A DNA stretch of 64,000 nucleotides, taken from positions 97,518,743-97,582,742 of the forward strand of contig NC_044278.2 in NCBI RefSeq assembly GCF_004027225.2, written 5' to 3'. The notes below the pieces were generated by a model. The model ran no database searches, was not told the origin of the DNA, and saw only the letters and a list, made by a program, of their open reading frames with translations. This document shows positions 40,938-53,461 of this stretch, piece after piece; the first letter of the stretch is position 1, and each line of letters opens with the position of its first letter. Position numbers and translations under genes: made by a program. Origin of the DNA: Strigops habroptila. Its lineage: Eukaryota; Chordata; Aves; Psittaciformes; Psittacidae.

Positions 40938-41760
40938 CGTTCTTGCAGTCGGAGCAAAGCACTGGAAGCTCCCAGGGGTGCCGAATCGCAGCCCCGCTCC
41001 CGCCGCCACCGCGGCTGATAGTCAGCTACTCTCCCCACGCACACGCTGCGCTCTGAATGGAGCGCACTCCGCTCCGGAGAGCCCCGCGAGCTGCGAAGAC
41101 GCGCCCTGCGCCTACAAGAGGCCAATAGGCACCCGCGAGGGGCGAGGCCGCCAGACGTGATTGGACAGAGCTGCTCGCCAATCTTGCAAGCTACACGGGG
41201 ACACCCTCCTCGTCCCTCCCCTGGTCCTCGGCAGGTTGCTGAGGAGAGTGCGCCTGAAGCGCAGCGAGCAGGACAGTGGCCGTGCGGGAGCAGGGAGGAA
41301 GGGAGAAGTAGGGGGCGCGATCGCTTTGCCAGCAGGCAGCGCGGGCCCCGTGCCCTGGGGAGGGCGGTGCTGCTCGCCCACACCGGAGAAGCGCACCGCT
41401 GCCAGACGCAGCTCCCGCGTCTGCTGCGCCTAGCTGCGCCGCTTTCGCTTTAAATCGTGGCGCCCTGGGGCGGAACTAGCGTGGCTCGGGTTCCCCTTCC
41501 CTTCAGGGGGCAGGCGAGCACGGCGCGGTGGTGGTGGGGTGGCGCCGCCCGGTGCCCCTCAGAGCGGGGTTGCCCAAGGGCCGAGGCGGGTTAACGGGGG
41601 CGGAGGAGAGGAAAGTGCCTGAGGGAAACCGAGCGGGTCACCCCATGAGGAGCGGGTCGGGGCTGCCGCCGGAGCGGCGGGCGGCTGCGGGCTGGCGGGG
41701 CGAGACCCGGCTGCCGGCACCGCCTGCCTTAGAGCCAGAAAGAAAAGGGATAAATAGCTC
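40030..41760 (-). promoter_or_regulatory. FREM2: FREM2 CpG-island promoter and 5' UTR region
   Basis: GC and CpG content rise abruptly from about 40,030 (inside exon 1) to about 41,760, against AT-rich flanks on both sides. The start codon sits at 40,937. Three CCAAT boxes cluster 185-245 bp upstream: 41,122-41,126 and 41,178-41,182 on the plus strand, and 41,160-41,164 on the minus strand. Several GGGCGG/CCGCCC-type boxes are present (for example near 41,364 and 41,467) and no clear TATA box. This is typical of a dispersed CpG-island promoter. The exact start site cannot be read from sequence. Opposed CCAAT boxes would allow divergent transcription, but I see no plus-strand gene start. Confidence 0.75.
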
Positions 41761-44700
41761 CGGGGAAAAACACGTTAGTTAATATCCAGCTCCATTCCTC
41801 GAACGTGAATAGTAGAGCGGTGGATGAAAAGCTTCATAGCGTTTCTGCCACCTTGTGTCTGTAGTTAAAAGCTTATTAATAACAGCCTAAGCTTGCGGGA
41901 GTTCTTTGCTTTTTAAAATTCCTAATGGCAGGCTTTGACTTTTTATTCGTCTTCTCTCGCAACTGCTAAAATTTTTTCTTGTTAATGAAATGTGATCCTC
42001 GACCTGCTTTAAACAGGTTCCTAACAATAGAAAAGCAAAAAATACAGAGAAGGGAGATACTCAAAGATGACCCAAAGTCATTTCGTGTTTGGAAATGACT
42101 TTGTGTAAATTTGTGATGCCGCCTTTTAAAATAATCTTTTAAGTTGTTCTTTGGTGGTAGAGCAACATTATGGCATGTGATCTTGTTTTCTGTATGGAAA
42201 TCCTTAATTCGGTATTTCAGATGTGGGCACAATCAACCACATTTATCTACAAGTATTCATTCCAACAAATAATTCAGCTTGGTTCGGAGTAGGGGGACGT
42301 CGGTGGACATCTATTCCACAGGACTGGATTATTGTTATTTGAGAGTTACTTTTCTGTTCTGTTATCCACATAGCTGTGGAAAACTTCAGAAAGCTATTTT
42401 GTTAAACAAATCTATACTGAATTATCAACTTGGATGCTGCTGCAGAAGGTAGTGATTCTACTAGATATCTAGTAAGTAAGACTAGTGCTGTTTCTCTACA
42501 CTTATAAGGCATTCACTCCGGATTCACTCTGGATTTCAGCAAGCTAGTGTCTTATTTCTAAGCCTCTAATGAAGATAATTCACTGGAAAATGTTGAGTCC
42601 CAGGACCAAGGAACCCCCATAATTTCACGAAAACGGTGTTAGTATGTCTTCTTGTCAGAGGTGACAATATTCGGGCTGGAGTGACTGGAATTGTCCAGAT
42701 ATAATGGCCTAATGTCAAGTCCTGTTCTGTTTTAAAACAAACAAATAATAATAGTAGTAATAACCCACATAAAAAAACCAAAACAAAACCAAAAAGCCCA
42801 CAAACAGAAAACAAAACAGAAAAGCCAACCAAAACCAAATGATCCAGCACAGAGATTAGGAGGTAGCATTGGGGTGATTCATAATTTAACTTATTAAAGG
42901 AATGTATACAATTTAAACTTGTCTCCAAGTTAGTAAAATGAAGTTTTACAGAACCAATGTTCAGTACAAATCTTCATGTTTATTCACTTCAAGGGAGAAA
43001 GAACTTTCTTTTTTTCAGAATAAACTCCCTTTTGCAGAGTTTGACACTCAAAGCATGTGTGTACGTGCAAATATCCGTGTGTGTGTAGAGAGACTTGGTG
43101 AAAAAGGGTAATGAATCAATTACAAATAGTATCTACGTTTTTAATTTGTTATTCTAGCAGAAAAAAAAAAAAAGGTATCTAATGAAAGTGCACTTTTTTT
43201 CAGATTATAATATTCTTGGGCTGTTAGGGATAGCAGATAAACGTACCTTTAAAATATTTTATCTTTAATGATGACATGTTTTGAACCACGTTTGTAACAG
43301 AGCAATCTCTTCTCTGTTAAAGTCAGTCCAATATTTATTGTGATGTCTATCAAGAGATCATACCTGGGACATCTCTTCAATTGGTAAAGAGAGTTATAGA
43401 AATCTCGTAGATGAAGGAATAGTTTTTGAAATAACTGTGTTGAAAGTAAATGGAGGCATGTATTTGAATAAATAAATTATTGAGAGATTTACCTTCTTAA
43501 CTGGAAGAAAAAAAGATCAAGAGAAAAGTATTGAAGGGATGGGTTTGACCCATCTCTGGTACAGAAATTTCTTATTTTCGGTAGATACAGGGTCAGGTTG
43601 TTTGATCTCTGTTATCACCATCATCAATTAATAAATCTCCATGTATAAACAGCAGAAGTCCTCTATTTTTGGCATTTGCTGTTTTATCAAACAAATCAAT
43701 GAGCTCTTATGCTACAGTCCAAGTCCAAAGCGCAAGACGTGGGGTTTTTTTCTTTTAACAGCACAGCATGAAATAAAAAATGCTCCAGATTATAAAGTTA
43801 ATAAGATTTTTGGTTGAATTTTCCTTGACTTTCTGACTGGTTGGCTTGTGCCAACGCTTGTGTTCAAATTGTACTTGGAGAAAATTCATCTTGGCTAAAT
43901 TCTGATTTAGAGACATAGCTGTAAATCCGAAGTGTTAATTGTCTCTGAAGTCAGTGTAACAAATAGGAATTGGGCCCAATAAGGAGTCCATTGATCTTTT
44001 AAAATACATAAAATAAAGTAACTGGTATTTGACCAGGGGAAAAAAGAGCCTACATATCCTTGCAGCTCTGCTACACTACTACTATATATTTCTGAGTCTA
44101 AACAGAAACAGAAAACTTTAAGACAAAGAAGACCTGCACATATAACAGAGTATTAATAAATAAAAGTGTGCTCATGGAAATCTAGTGATAAATTTTTCTT
44201 CTGAAATAAATTACCTGTGAGGTTCATCAGGATAAATCTATATTTTAAGACATTTGTTTATTTAAAAATGGCTACAAATTTATTCTTATTTTAAATGCAA
44301 CCCTTTCTGAGGGCATGTGGCTTCTGCTTTTGATGATGGATCACAGATTTATATTGCTTATTGACACCTACACAACTCACAGTTCCTTTGTAAGTTAAGC
44401 AGAAGTTTACCGTTCACCAAGTCTACATGTAAATTTATAGTTATCAAAGACTGCCCTCTGTTGATATGGTATAATCTTAACATCTTAATGGTAGGAAAGA
44501 GTGATTTCTGTTATTGCATTACTTTTCATAGCAGCTTTGGACTTAATGATGAAATTAATTCCAGAGATGATTTTCTAATGAATTAATAAAAGTGAAATAA
44601 TTTTGGTGATTAAATACTGGGAAAGGAGACTAAATATGACATAGAAATGTCAGGGGGTTTTAGCATTTTCTAGAACAATAGCATGACTATTTCATAACTT

Positions 44701-46401
44701 ACAGGTTCAAAAAGATGTGCCATCTCTTGACAATGTATATTAGCTATCTTACCTAGGAAATTAAGAGAGCAGGGGGAAAGGATGGAAACAGGAAATGAGA
44801 TTCATGGGAGTATTTGGACACTAATGAGTTGCATAAGTAATTTTGCTATTACTGTTCAGCTTTGAAGGCCGTGTAAAAGCAAGGTCTACAGTACCTACTG
44901 TGGCACAGAGAAAATCTTAATCATTCACAATATGACTGGTGATTTGGTGTACAAAGAGCAAAGAACAATCCTGTATAGTCTGCAGAAGCAGAGTAAAAAT
45001 TTGAAAATGTTAAATCAACCAGAATGTCTCAGTTCCCTGTGTGTAGCTGCACTTAACCAACAGCCTTTCTGTTGCTTCCATACTCACTTTTTCTTATTTC
45101 ATTAATGAATTATTACAGAAGTGAATATTTCTAAATTATCATGTATGGGTTTTTGCCTGGGTATACGCAAGAGTATTGCTAACATGTAACTTTCAGTCAT
45201 CCTCTTTCTGCCAGCTATCTCAAGAGGCAGATAGTTGACTCAAGAATCCTCTCTCTTGTTCCTGAGATGTCTTTACCATCACACTCTGTAAATGTGGCAT
45301 TCTCTTGAACCTGTTCTCCATTTCTTTCATGACTTCTGTTTTAGCCCAAATATCTGTTGCCGTGCAGGCAGAGATGTTCCTGAAATGTCCAACACCACTA
45401 GATCTTGCATCCATAGTTTTATTTCCCTCTGCCTCAGGTAAATCTTTCCCTTGTAGTGTGGAAAAACCTCACTGGCTGCTCTCAGGTTAAGGTTTCATTC
45501 TGTGACTACTGAAACTCCTACAGAGTCTGTTCTCAAAATCGTTTTCTGTTGATACTGGGGTGAGGATAATGCTGGTTTCCACATTTCATGTACCTCAATG
45601 TGTGGTCACCTAAATGTGACGACACAACATAGCCAACATTCACTCAAAACTTAATCTAAAGTCACCCTCCATGTTTCTAAAGCTCTTCTTAGACTTTTGC
45701 CTTAGCAGCTTACGATGATTCTTCTGCTGCTGCCCCAGTAATTCTTTTCACCTGCCTAGCACTGGTGCCCTGCCCACCCTTCATGTCTCTAGCACTATTT
45801 TTACTTCAACATGGGCTCTTTGTACACTTACTTTTTAAGTCAACCTTCTTCAAGCTCCTTCCCAGTTTAGATCTCATCAGAAGCAATCTGTTTTCCTTTA
45901 CAATTTTTCTCCCCTGCCTTTTGATCATTCTTACTTTTTTAGTTTCAAAGCCAAAATACAACTTCTTGATCTCCCATTAAGAATGAGAAAATACTTAGTA
46001 ATTTACTAAAGTAAATAAGTAGTTCCACCAAACTTCCTTACTGATGGTTTATGTCTTGTGTTTGGACTCTTTGAAGTTTTTTACTGTTACTATGGAATTT
46101 ATAACATTACATTTAAATGTACACTGATGCACACACATGTTCTTTGATAAGTAATGAAGGCAACAATAAAGACACTATAAGCAACATAGCTGTTTTGAAA
46201 AAAGTATTTAAAGACCTAGACTTTTTAAGTCCTCTCTCAGGTTTCCCTTGGATGAAATTGGCGAGTGGTTGGAAATGTTCTTGACAGGAACTGGCTAAAT
46301 GCTGTCATGAATGACAAGGTTATCTCAACATGCAATACAGATTAGCTACATGTTGGTATGGGTATGTATTGTGTTAGACTACATTTATGTAAATGATAAT
46401 C
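41761..46401. other. Intergenic DNA upstream of FREM2
   Basis: AT-rich, with no recognised gene, RNA or transposon. There are a few short A or T runs and one GTGTGTGT stretch near 43,070-43,090. ORFs are short and without motifs. Confidence 0.45.
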
Positions 46402-47309
46402 TGGTGGGTTGGCACTGTCTGGACATCTGGTGCCCACCAAAACTGCTCTATCACTCCCTTCCTCAACTGGACGGTCGAGAGAAAATATTACAGATGGTGT
46501 GTGGGTTGAGATAAGGATAGGGAGAGATCACTCACCTATTACCACCATGGGCAGATGAGACTCAACTAGGGAAAATTAGCTTAATTTATCGCTAATCACA
46601 TCAGAGGAGGATATAATAAAACCAAATCCTAAAACCAGCTTCCTTCCACCCTCCCTTCTTCCTCGGCTCAACTTCACTCCCAATTTCTCTGCCTCCTCCC
46701 CCCAGCAGCGCAGGAAGACAGGGAATGGGAGTTGTGGTCAGTTTATCGCACATTCTCTCTGCCACTCCTTCCTCCTCAAGGGGAGGACTCCTCACACTCT
46801 TCCCCTGCTACAGTGTGGGGTCCCTCCCAGAGGAGACAGTTCTCCAGGAACTTCTCCAATATGGGTACTTCCCACAGGCTGCAGTTCTTCACAAACTGCT
46901 TCAGTGTGGGTCCCTTTCACAGGGTGCAGTCCTTCAGGAATAGACTGCTCTGGCATGGGGTCCTCCGTGGGCTGCAGGTGGACAGCCTGCCTCACGATGG
47001 TCTGCACCATGGGCTGCAGGGGAATCTCTGTTCTGGCACCTGGAGCACCTTCTGCCCTCCTGCACTGAGCTTGGTATCTGCAGACTTTCTCTCACATATT
47101 CTTACTCCTCTCCCCAGTTGTAACTTTCCCCCCTTCTTATATATGTTATCCCAGGGGTGCTACCACCATCGCTGATGGGCTCAGCCTTGGCCACCAGTGG
47201 GTCCATCTTGGAGCTGGCTGGAATTGGCTCTGTTGGACACAGGGGAAGCTTCTACCAGCTTTTCACAGAAGTCACCCCAGTAAGACCCCCTGCTACTGAA
47301 ACCAATACA
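46402..47309 (-). mobile_element. Solo LTR of an avian endogenous retrovirus
   Basis: Read on the minus strand, the element starts TGTATTGG at 47,309 and ends CCCACCA at 46,402, so the TG...CA ends are present, and the length is 908 bp. A TATA box (TATATAAG, minus) lies at 47,143-47,136. The middle carries imperfect tandem units of about 40-45 bp built on 'ctgcagttcttcacaaactg' and 'gggtcc' (about 46,800-47,000). I recognise this as a common avian LTR family, probably ERVK- or ERVL-related; the class is uncertain. There is no internal viral sequence on either side, so it is a solo LTR. No clear target duplication was found (gataatc against tataac). Confidence 0.65.
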
Positions 47310-48816
47310 TATAACTGAAATTATATATTAACAGGGAATTATTGTTAAGACTTTTATTACTTACAGGTAAATACTTAATAGCTGGTGGAGGCCAACGCAG
47401 TCAAATCTTCCATGTTTATACATTTATCTCAGGTGCCATTTTTAATTTTTATTTTATTTTTTTTAAACTTCAACCTGTGTTTGTGCTGGTTATCTAACTC
47501 TTATTGACATGTTTTAGTTACAAATCACTGAAATTTGAGTACAGTCAAGTGCTTATATATTTTATTAATGAAATAAGTAGGGAAACATTCCTGACACCGC
47601 TTTATTTGAAAAAGAATACAGAATGGAAGCTACTGCCATCCAGGCTAAGTTATTTAACTCTTCCTGTCCCACAAATGCCCTACAAATACATATTTTCTTG
47701 TTAGGACACATGCAATATTGTGATTTGTTCCTTTTTTTTTTTCTTTTTTTTCCTGGCAACACCTGCCTGTTCTTATTAAAAAATGCAACAAAGATTTATT
47801 TCTCTTCCTCTCTGTCCATGTTCTTATACTTTCAGAAAGGACGAATAATGGCTTCTCAGTATAGCTGTTTTGCACTGTGGCTTGTGTGCATTTTGACATT
47901 TGCAATACAGGCATTTTATGAGTGTAGCCTGTGGAAGACATTAATGGCTGAAAAAGCAGGGCTCGGTTGATGCTAAAGTTAAGGTTATTCAGCTGATGGT
48001 GCAATGTTCTCAAAAGGATAAAAAGTGAGAGAGAATCAAATTCTAGCGTTCATGACAGAGTTGTTCATGAATCCACGTTTGATTTCTGTATGAAGAACTA
48101 TGAGTTTAAAAAGTAGGAGTTTAAATTTATTTCATTCTAGCAGAGATGTTAAAGGTGGCTAAGGTGAAACTTTTTGGAGTAGTCGATTTCTCTCTGATGA
48201 CTACAGTTTAGTATCTTTGACTGGTAGTGGCAGTGTTCTGGCTGTTATGATTTAAGCGTTACCCCCTTAAATTAGCAAAGGAAGACTTGTACATGAATGT
48301 AATATCTTTTAACAGATTTAATAGAAATTATTGGTGAAAAATAAAAAACCCTCTAACTGTGTAAGCCTCTCATGTCCTGGCTTGCTGTAGAAACAGAGAA
48401 TTAAAAATATTTGCCAAAAATTAATTTGCTTATGGTAAGTCTATGAAGTAGCTTGAGAGAAAAGTTGGTTAGTTCCGACAGAATGAAGCCATGCATGCTT
48501 GAACCTTCATTCAGAGATTGATCTTCCTCTATCATGGGTTACAATGGTTAATCATTTTCTGCATATTTTGTGTTTAGCTGAATGGTCAGTGGTGGAGAGA
48601 GATCGTATTGCACTTAGATCATATTAAGATAGCTCATTCAAAGAGCTAATCCATTTTTCTCTAGAGGAGTGATCTCAGTGGTCAAGAGGCTTTTATAACA
48701 TGAGTATGATATTGTTATTCTCAAAACAATTGCAGCAATATCTAGATGTTACTATCTTTTTTTATGTGTTTTGGATGGCTGCTGGTCTAATGGAAGGAGG
48801 TATGTTTGTGGGTGAG
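47310..48816. other. Intergenic DNA, no recognised feature
   Basis: AT-rich, with a T-rich stretch at 47,731-47,752. Overlapping ORFs of about 65-120 codons on both strands around 47,560-48,013 show no recognisable domain. Confidence 0.4.
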
Positions 48817-48886
48817 TGTTGTGGTTTAAGTCCAGCTGGTAACTCAGAACCACGCAGCCGCTCACTCACTCCCTGAACCCAGAACA
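48817..48886 (-). mobile_element. Collapsed ERVL-type LTR remnant (both ends, no middle)
   Basis: On the plus strand, 48,817-48,870 is the reverse complement of the last 54 bp of the LTR found at 55,946-56,595: 'gtggtttaagtccagctggt' against the LTR's 'actggctgggcttaagccat', plus the CTCACTCACT motif. It is followed at once by 'ccctgaacccagaaca', the reverse complement of an LTR start of the form TGTTCTGGGTTCAG. The roughly 580 bp in between is missing. Near-identical 5-mers flank it, gtgag (48,812-48,816) and gtgaa (48,887-48,891), consistent with a 5-bp target duplication. Confidence 0.6.
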
Positions 48887-50077
48887 GTGAATAAGTTGGA
48901 TTGTTGAAAACAGTGCAGCTGATGGAAATATATTTAGTAATAATATTTAGAATTATTTGAATTTATCTGTGGCAAGATGTTGATTTTTTCGTATTAACAG
49001 AACTCTTTTCTATCAACTAAATATTTTTTACACACACCTATACTATAAACATGACATGCTGTGCATTTGATATAGTATACAGTCATGTCCCATAGTAAAG
49101 ATTGTGAGATTAGGTCCGGAACTTCAGTTAAACAAGCTGTCAGGTATCCGCACATTGAATGCTTTTAATGATTCAGGACACCAGGGTATGTGTCATAAAA
49201 TGAAACAAATTCTTTTGAAGGATAATCATGCTATCTCTGTGTTGACCGTGGATAACTGTTAAAATTGCATATCAAAGGCTGAAGAAACTCTTGTTTAAGC
49301 ACTTCAGATGCCCTTTGCTGTAATTTTCTCTCTCTCGCTTTATAAAAGAAATTTTACCTAATCTTTGTAGCTTCAGTTGTCATAACAAAACCACCACACA
49401 CAGGCAGTTTCTTCGTATTATAATTCAAACAGTATCACTGCCAAATACGCATTTTTCTGTGACTATAAACTACCGGCCTTTATGTTAGACAGCCACAGGC
49501 TGGAAAGTAAATGAGAGCTAAGCCTTAAGACTGTGAAGAGGACAAGAACCAGCATTCCCCTCCCTTTTCATATCCAGGTAGCAATGTCAACCACTTACTA
49601 AGCTTCCTTTATCCATAGAGATTTCTCTAAATTAGCCAATGTTAACTTTACTCCCATTTTGCACACAACTGGGGTGAATGCACAGACATCTTAACCTTTT
49701 GGGTCTGATACTGTGGCTTCCACTCAAACAAGCCTCATATTCTCTTTAGTGGGTTTTGCCAAGATAAGAATCACAGGCAGCTTAAAATATGACAGATGAG
49801 GATTTTGTTAACATGCAGGCCGTATGATGTAGGTGTCTTTCACCTGCATACCTATTAAAATTAGGCACTTGTAACATTGCAAGTTCATCTCCAGGCACTT
49901 CCGTAAATTTGTTTCAAACTAGTTCTCCAGACTTTTATTCACATTCAAATGAACCATCAATTAGTGCCAACGTATACTATGAAAAAGGAACTATTCTGGA
50001 GCAACAACTATAAAACCTCTGGGTGAAAGTGATTTACCTTACCAGTAAAGCAGAAGGTATTCATCAGAGACAAAAAC
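48887..50077. other. Intergenic DNA, no recognised feature
   Basis: AT-rich DNA between the LTR remnant and the CR1. No ORF or RNA gene was recognised. Confidence 0.4.
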
Positions 50078-52414
50078 TGTTGGAGGGACGGTACGGTCTG
50101 GCACAAGCAATCCAGGAGGTTCCTCGATTGTGTGGAAGACAACTTCCTCTTTCAAGCAATAGAGGAGCTGGGGAGGAGAGGTGCCATGCTGGACCTCGTG
50201 CTCACCAACAGGGAGGGACTGGTTGGAAATGTGATGCTCCAGGGCAGCCTTGGCTCTAGTGATCACGAGATGGTTGAGTTTGAGATCCTCAGGACAGTGA
50301 GAAGAGCATGCAGCAAGCTCACTGCCCTGGACTTCAAGAAAGCAGACTTTGGCCTCTTCAGGAACCTCCTTAGTAAGGTTTCATGGGATACAGTCCTAGA
50401 GGGCAGGGGGGCCCAAGACTGCTGGTCGATATTCAAGGATCACCTGCTACATGCTCAAGAGTGTTGCATCCCGACTAGAAGAAAGTACAGCAGGAGGGCC
50501 AGGAGACCTCCATGGATGGACAAGGAGCTGCTGAGGAAACTTAGAGGGAAAAAAGCAGCTTATAGAAGGTGGAAGCAAGGACGGGCGACCTGGGAAGAAT
50601 ATAGGAGCATTGCCCGGGAAGCTAGGGACCAGGTTAGGAAAGCTAAGGCCCAGCTAGAATTAAGTTTGGCAAGGGATGTAAAAGATAACAGGAAAGGATT
50701 CTATAGATACGTAGCAAATAAAAGACAGACTAGGGACAATGTGGGCCCTCTCCGGAAGCTATCAGGAGAACTGGCTACCATGGATTTGGAGAAGGCTGAG
50801 GTTCCTAATGATTTTTTTGCCTCAGTCTTCACCAGCAAATGCTCTGACCACACCACAAAAGTCTTGGAAAGCAAATGCAGGGACTGTGAGAATGAAGACC
50901 TTAGGCCCACTGTAGGAGAGGATCAGGTTCGAGACCATCTTAAGAACCTGAACATGCACAAGTCCATGGGACCTGATGAAATCCATCCACGGGTCCTGAA
51001 GGAGCTGGCGAATGAAGTTGCTAAACTACTGTCCATCATACTCGAAAAATCCTGGCATTCAGGTGAAGTTCCCGATGACTGGAAGAAGGGTAATATAACC
51101 CTCATTTTCAAGAAGGGGAAGGTGGAAGACCTGGGGAACTACAGACCAGTCAGTCTCACCTCTGTGCCTGGCAAAATCTTGGAACAGTTTCTCCTGGAAA
51201 ACATGCTAAGGCACATGAAAAACAATGAGGTGGTTGGTGACAGCCAGCGTGGCTTCACTAAGGGGAAATCCTGCCTGACCAATTTGGTGGCCTTCTATGA
51301 TGGAGCCACGGAACTGATGGACAGCGGCAGAGCAGTTGACGTCAGCTACCTGCACTTGTGCAAAGCGTTCGACACGGTCCCGCATGACATCCTTGTCTCT
51401 AAATTGGAGAGACATCAATTTGATAGATGGACCACTCGGTGGATAAAAATCTGGCTCGATGGCTGCACGCAAAGGGTTGTGGTAAATGGCTCGATGTCCA
51501 GTTGGAAACCTGTAACGAGTGGTGTCCCTCAGGGATCGGTGTTGGGACCGGTCCTGTTCAACATCTTTGTCGGCAACATGGACAGTGGGATTGAGTGCGC
51601 CCTCAGCAAGTTTGCCGACGACACCAAGCTGTGTGGTTCGGTTGATACGCTGGAGGGAAGGGATGCCATCCAGAGGGACCTTGACACGCTTGTGAGGTGG
51701 GCCAATGCCAACCTTATGAAGTTTAACCAAGCCAAGTGTAAGGTCCTACACCTGGGTCGGGGCAATCCCAGGCACTGCTGCAGGTTGGGTGGAGAAGAGA
51801 TTCAGAGCAGCCCTGCAGAGAAGGACTTGGTGGTGTTGGTTGACAAAAAGCTTAATATGAGCCGGCAGTGTGCGCTTGCAGCCCAGAAAGCCAACCGTAT
51901 CCTGGGCTGCATCAAAAGAAGCGTGACCAGCAGGTCGAAGGAGGTGATCCTGCCCCTCTACTCTGCTCTTGTGAGACCTCACTTGGAGTACTGCGTACAG
52001 TTCTGGTGTCCTCAACATAAAAAGGACATGGAGCTGTTGGAGCGAGTCCAGAGGAGAGCCACGAGGATGATAAGAGGGCTGGAGCACCTCCCATATGAAG
52101 ACAGGCTGAGAGAGTTGGGGCTGTTCAGCCTGGAGAAGAGAAGGCTGCGTGGAGACCTCATAGCAGCCTTCCAGTATCTGAACGGGGTCTACAAGGATGC
52201 TGGGGAGGGACTCTTCCTTAGGGACTGTAGTGGTAGGACAAGGGGTAATGGGTTCAAACTTAAACAGGGGAGGTTTAGATTAGATATAAGGAAGAAGTTC
52301 TTTACAGTGAGGGTGGTGAAGCAGTGGAATGGGTTGCCCAGGGAGGTTGTGGATGCTCCATCCCTGGCAGTGTTCAAGGCCAGGTTGGACAGAGCCTTGG
52401 ACCACGTGGTTTAG
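50078..52414 (+). CDS. CR1 ORF2, partial: end of endonuclease plus complete reverse transcriptase, with changed motif A
   Basis: The frame is open for 778 codons from the truncation point to TAG at 52,412-52,414; there is no native start. Near the N-terminus is the linker after the endonuclease ([32 protein letters not shown]). The RT domain lies in the middle: [31 protein letters not shown], motif A at about 51,344-51,379, the [17 protein letters not shown] segment, and FADDTKLCG holding the two catalytic Asp of motif C (about 51,611). The C-terminal part contains [12 protein letters not shown] and [17 protein letters not shown]. In motif A the usual Y-L-D-F reads Y-L-H-L (codons cac ttg), so the first catalytic Asp is His; the second Asp (AFD) remains. 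The protein should therefore lack polymerase activity despite the open frame. No promoter of its own remains. Confidence 0.93.
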   Translation, partial: CWRDGTVWHKQSRRFLDCVEDNFLFQAIEELGRRGAMLDLVLTNREGLVGNVMLQGSLGSSDHEMVEFEILRTVRRACSKLTALDFKKADFGLFRNLLSKVSWDTVLEGRGAQDCWSIFKDHLLHAQECCIPTRRKYSRRARRPPWMDKELLRKLRGKKAAYRRWKQGRATWEEYRSIAREARDQVRKAKAQLELSLARDVKDNRKGFYRYVANKRQTRDNVGPLRKLSGELATMDLEKAEVPNDFFASVFTSKCSDHTTKVLESKCRDCENEDLRPTVGEDQVRDHLKNLNMHKSMGPDEIHPRVLKELANEVAKLLSIILEKSWHSGEVPDDWKKGNITLIFKKGKVEDLGNYRPVSLTSVPGKILEQFLLENMLRHMKNNEVVGDSQRGFTKGKSCLTNLVAFYDGATELMDSGRAVDVSYLHLCKAFDTVPHDILVSKLERHQFDRWTTRWIKIWLDGCTQRVVVNGSMSSWKPVTSGVPQGSVLGPVLFNIFVGNMDSGIECALSKFADDTKLCGSVDTLEGRDAIQRDLDTLVRWANANLMKFNQAKCKVLHLGRGNPRHCCRLGGEEIQSSPAEKDLVVLVDKKLNMSRQCALAAQKANRILGCIKRSVTSRSKEVILPLYSALVRPHLEYCVQFWCPQHKKDMELLERVQRRATRMIRGLEHLPYEDRLRELGLFSLEKRRLRGDLIAAFQYLNGVYKDAGEGLFLRDCSGRTRGNGFKLKQGRFRLDIRKKFFTVRVVKQWNGLPREVVDAPSLAVFKARLDRALDHVV

Positions 52415-52500
52415 GGCAAGGTGTCCCTGCCCGTGGCAGGGGGGTTGGAACTAGATGATCTTAAGGTCCTTTCCAACCCTTACGATTCTATGATTCTATG
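50078..52500 (+). mobile_element. Young 5'-truncated CR1 LINE with open ORF2
   Basis: A 2,423-bp CR1 flanked by a 5-bp target duplication 'aaaac' (50,073-50,077 and 52,501-52,505). The 5' end lies inside the end of the ORF2 endonuclease domain. The 3' UTR is short (52,415-52,500) and ends in 'attctatgattctatg'. Very high similarity to the CR1 copy at 57,091-60,422 (opposite strand) shows both are recent. 5' truncation is usual for target-primed reverse transcription of CR1. Confidence 0.96.
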
Positions 52501-53424
52501 AAAACCCAGCAGTTGACAATTAAGAATCCCAATTTCAGGTTACAACTCATTTTAGAGGGAAGAATTTTGAAGGCACAGATAAGTCCTTGGTGCCCAACTC
52601 CATCTTTCAAGCGACGTAGACATAAACTAGAAGTCAGAGAACACATAGGATTTGTGTTTGAAGAAAGATATTTGCAGCACTGCTGAGGTGCAGTTCCTTC
52701 TGAGAAAGGGGGCATCAGGTACTCACCACAGAGTTGGTATGTGGCAACTAGCTGCCCTTAAACAGAAACCCCAAATTTGGACAAAGTAGTTTTAGATTTC
52801 CCATCTCAATATGTATGTTTAGAGTGTGAGGAGCAGAATAGGACTGCCTAAGCTGAAAGATTCTTTGGTCCATTCCCCTTTCTAACTTAAATTTGGAGTA
52901 AAATGAGTTTATGACATTTCAATAAGGAGACAGTCTTTCAAATGTATGTCCAATAAGCTTATAGAAAACCAGTGTTCTGTGTCATTCCTCACCCCTTTGG
53001 ACATAAATAGACTGTATCAGGCCATTTATTTTGGGTGTCTGACTTAGACTCTGTACCTTACTTCCTCCATTGACATTATGTTAAACCAGGGTCTGTCAGC
53101 CCCAGTAGGAGATTTAAATCACTTATTGCTGCCCTGAAATTAGAACATAGGTCATTTTGACAACTGTCACACAGGCACCCTGTCTTAGAGAGCCTCCTCC
53201 TGTAATCATGAGGGGAGATGTGGGTTAGAGGCATTTCATCCTGTGAAAAATGTCTGAGAAGTGCTCATGTCCTTCCATCCCTGCTACGGGGAAGCTTAAA
53301 TTCCTGGTTTAGACTAGGTGCTAAACTCTTGAGACTTTCAGAATGAGGAGTGATAAATGCCACTCCAAGTTATCAGAGATTCAAAAGCTCTAAGCCTATT
53401 GGCTCCAGGGCTTCTATTTTTAAT

Positions 53425-53461
<37 letters not shown>

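Noticed and set aside
40182..41018. 278-codon plus-strand ORF in the FREM2 CpG island
   Set aside because: GC-rich DNA has few stops; the product is Ala/Gln/Arg-rich low complexity opposite a conserved exon.
46732..47175. 147-codon ORF inside the solo LTR
   Set aside because: The frame comes from the tandem units of the LTR and lies antisense to it; no viral protein motif was seen.
51206..51730. 174-codon minus-strand ORF within the 50-kb CR1
   Set aside because: It is the antisense shadow of the CR1 reverse-transcriptase frame; the same shadow recurs in the 57-kb copy.
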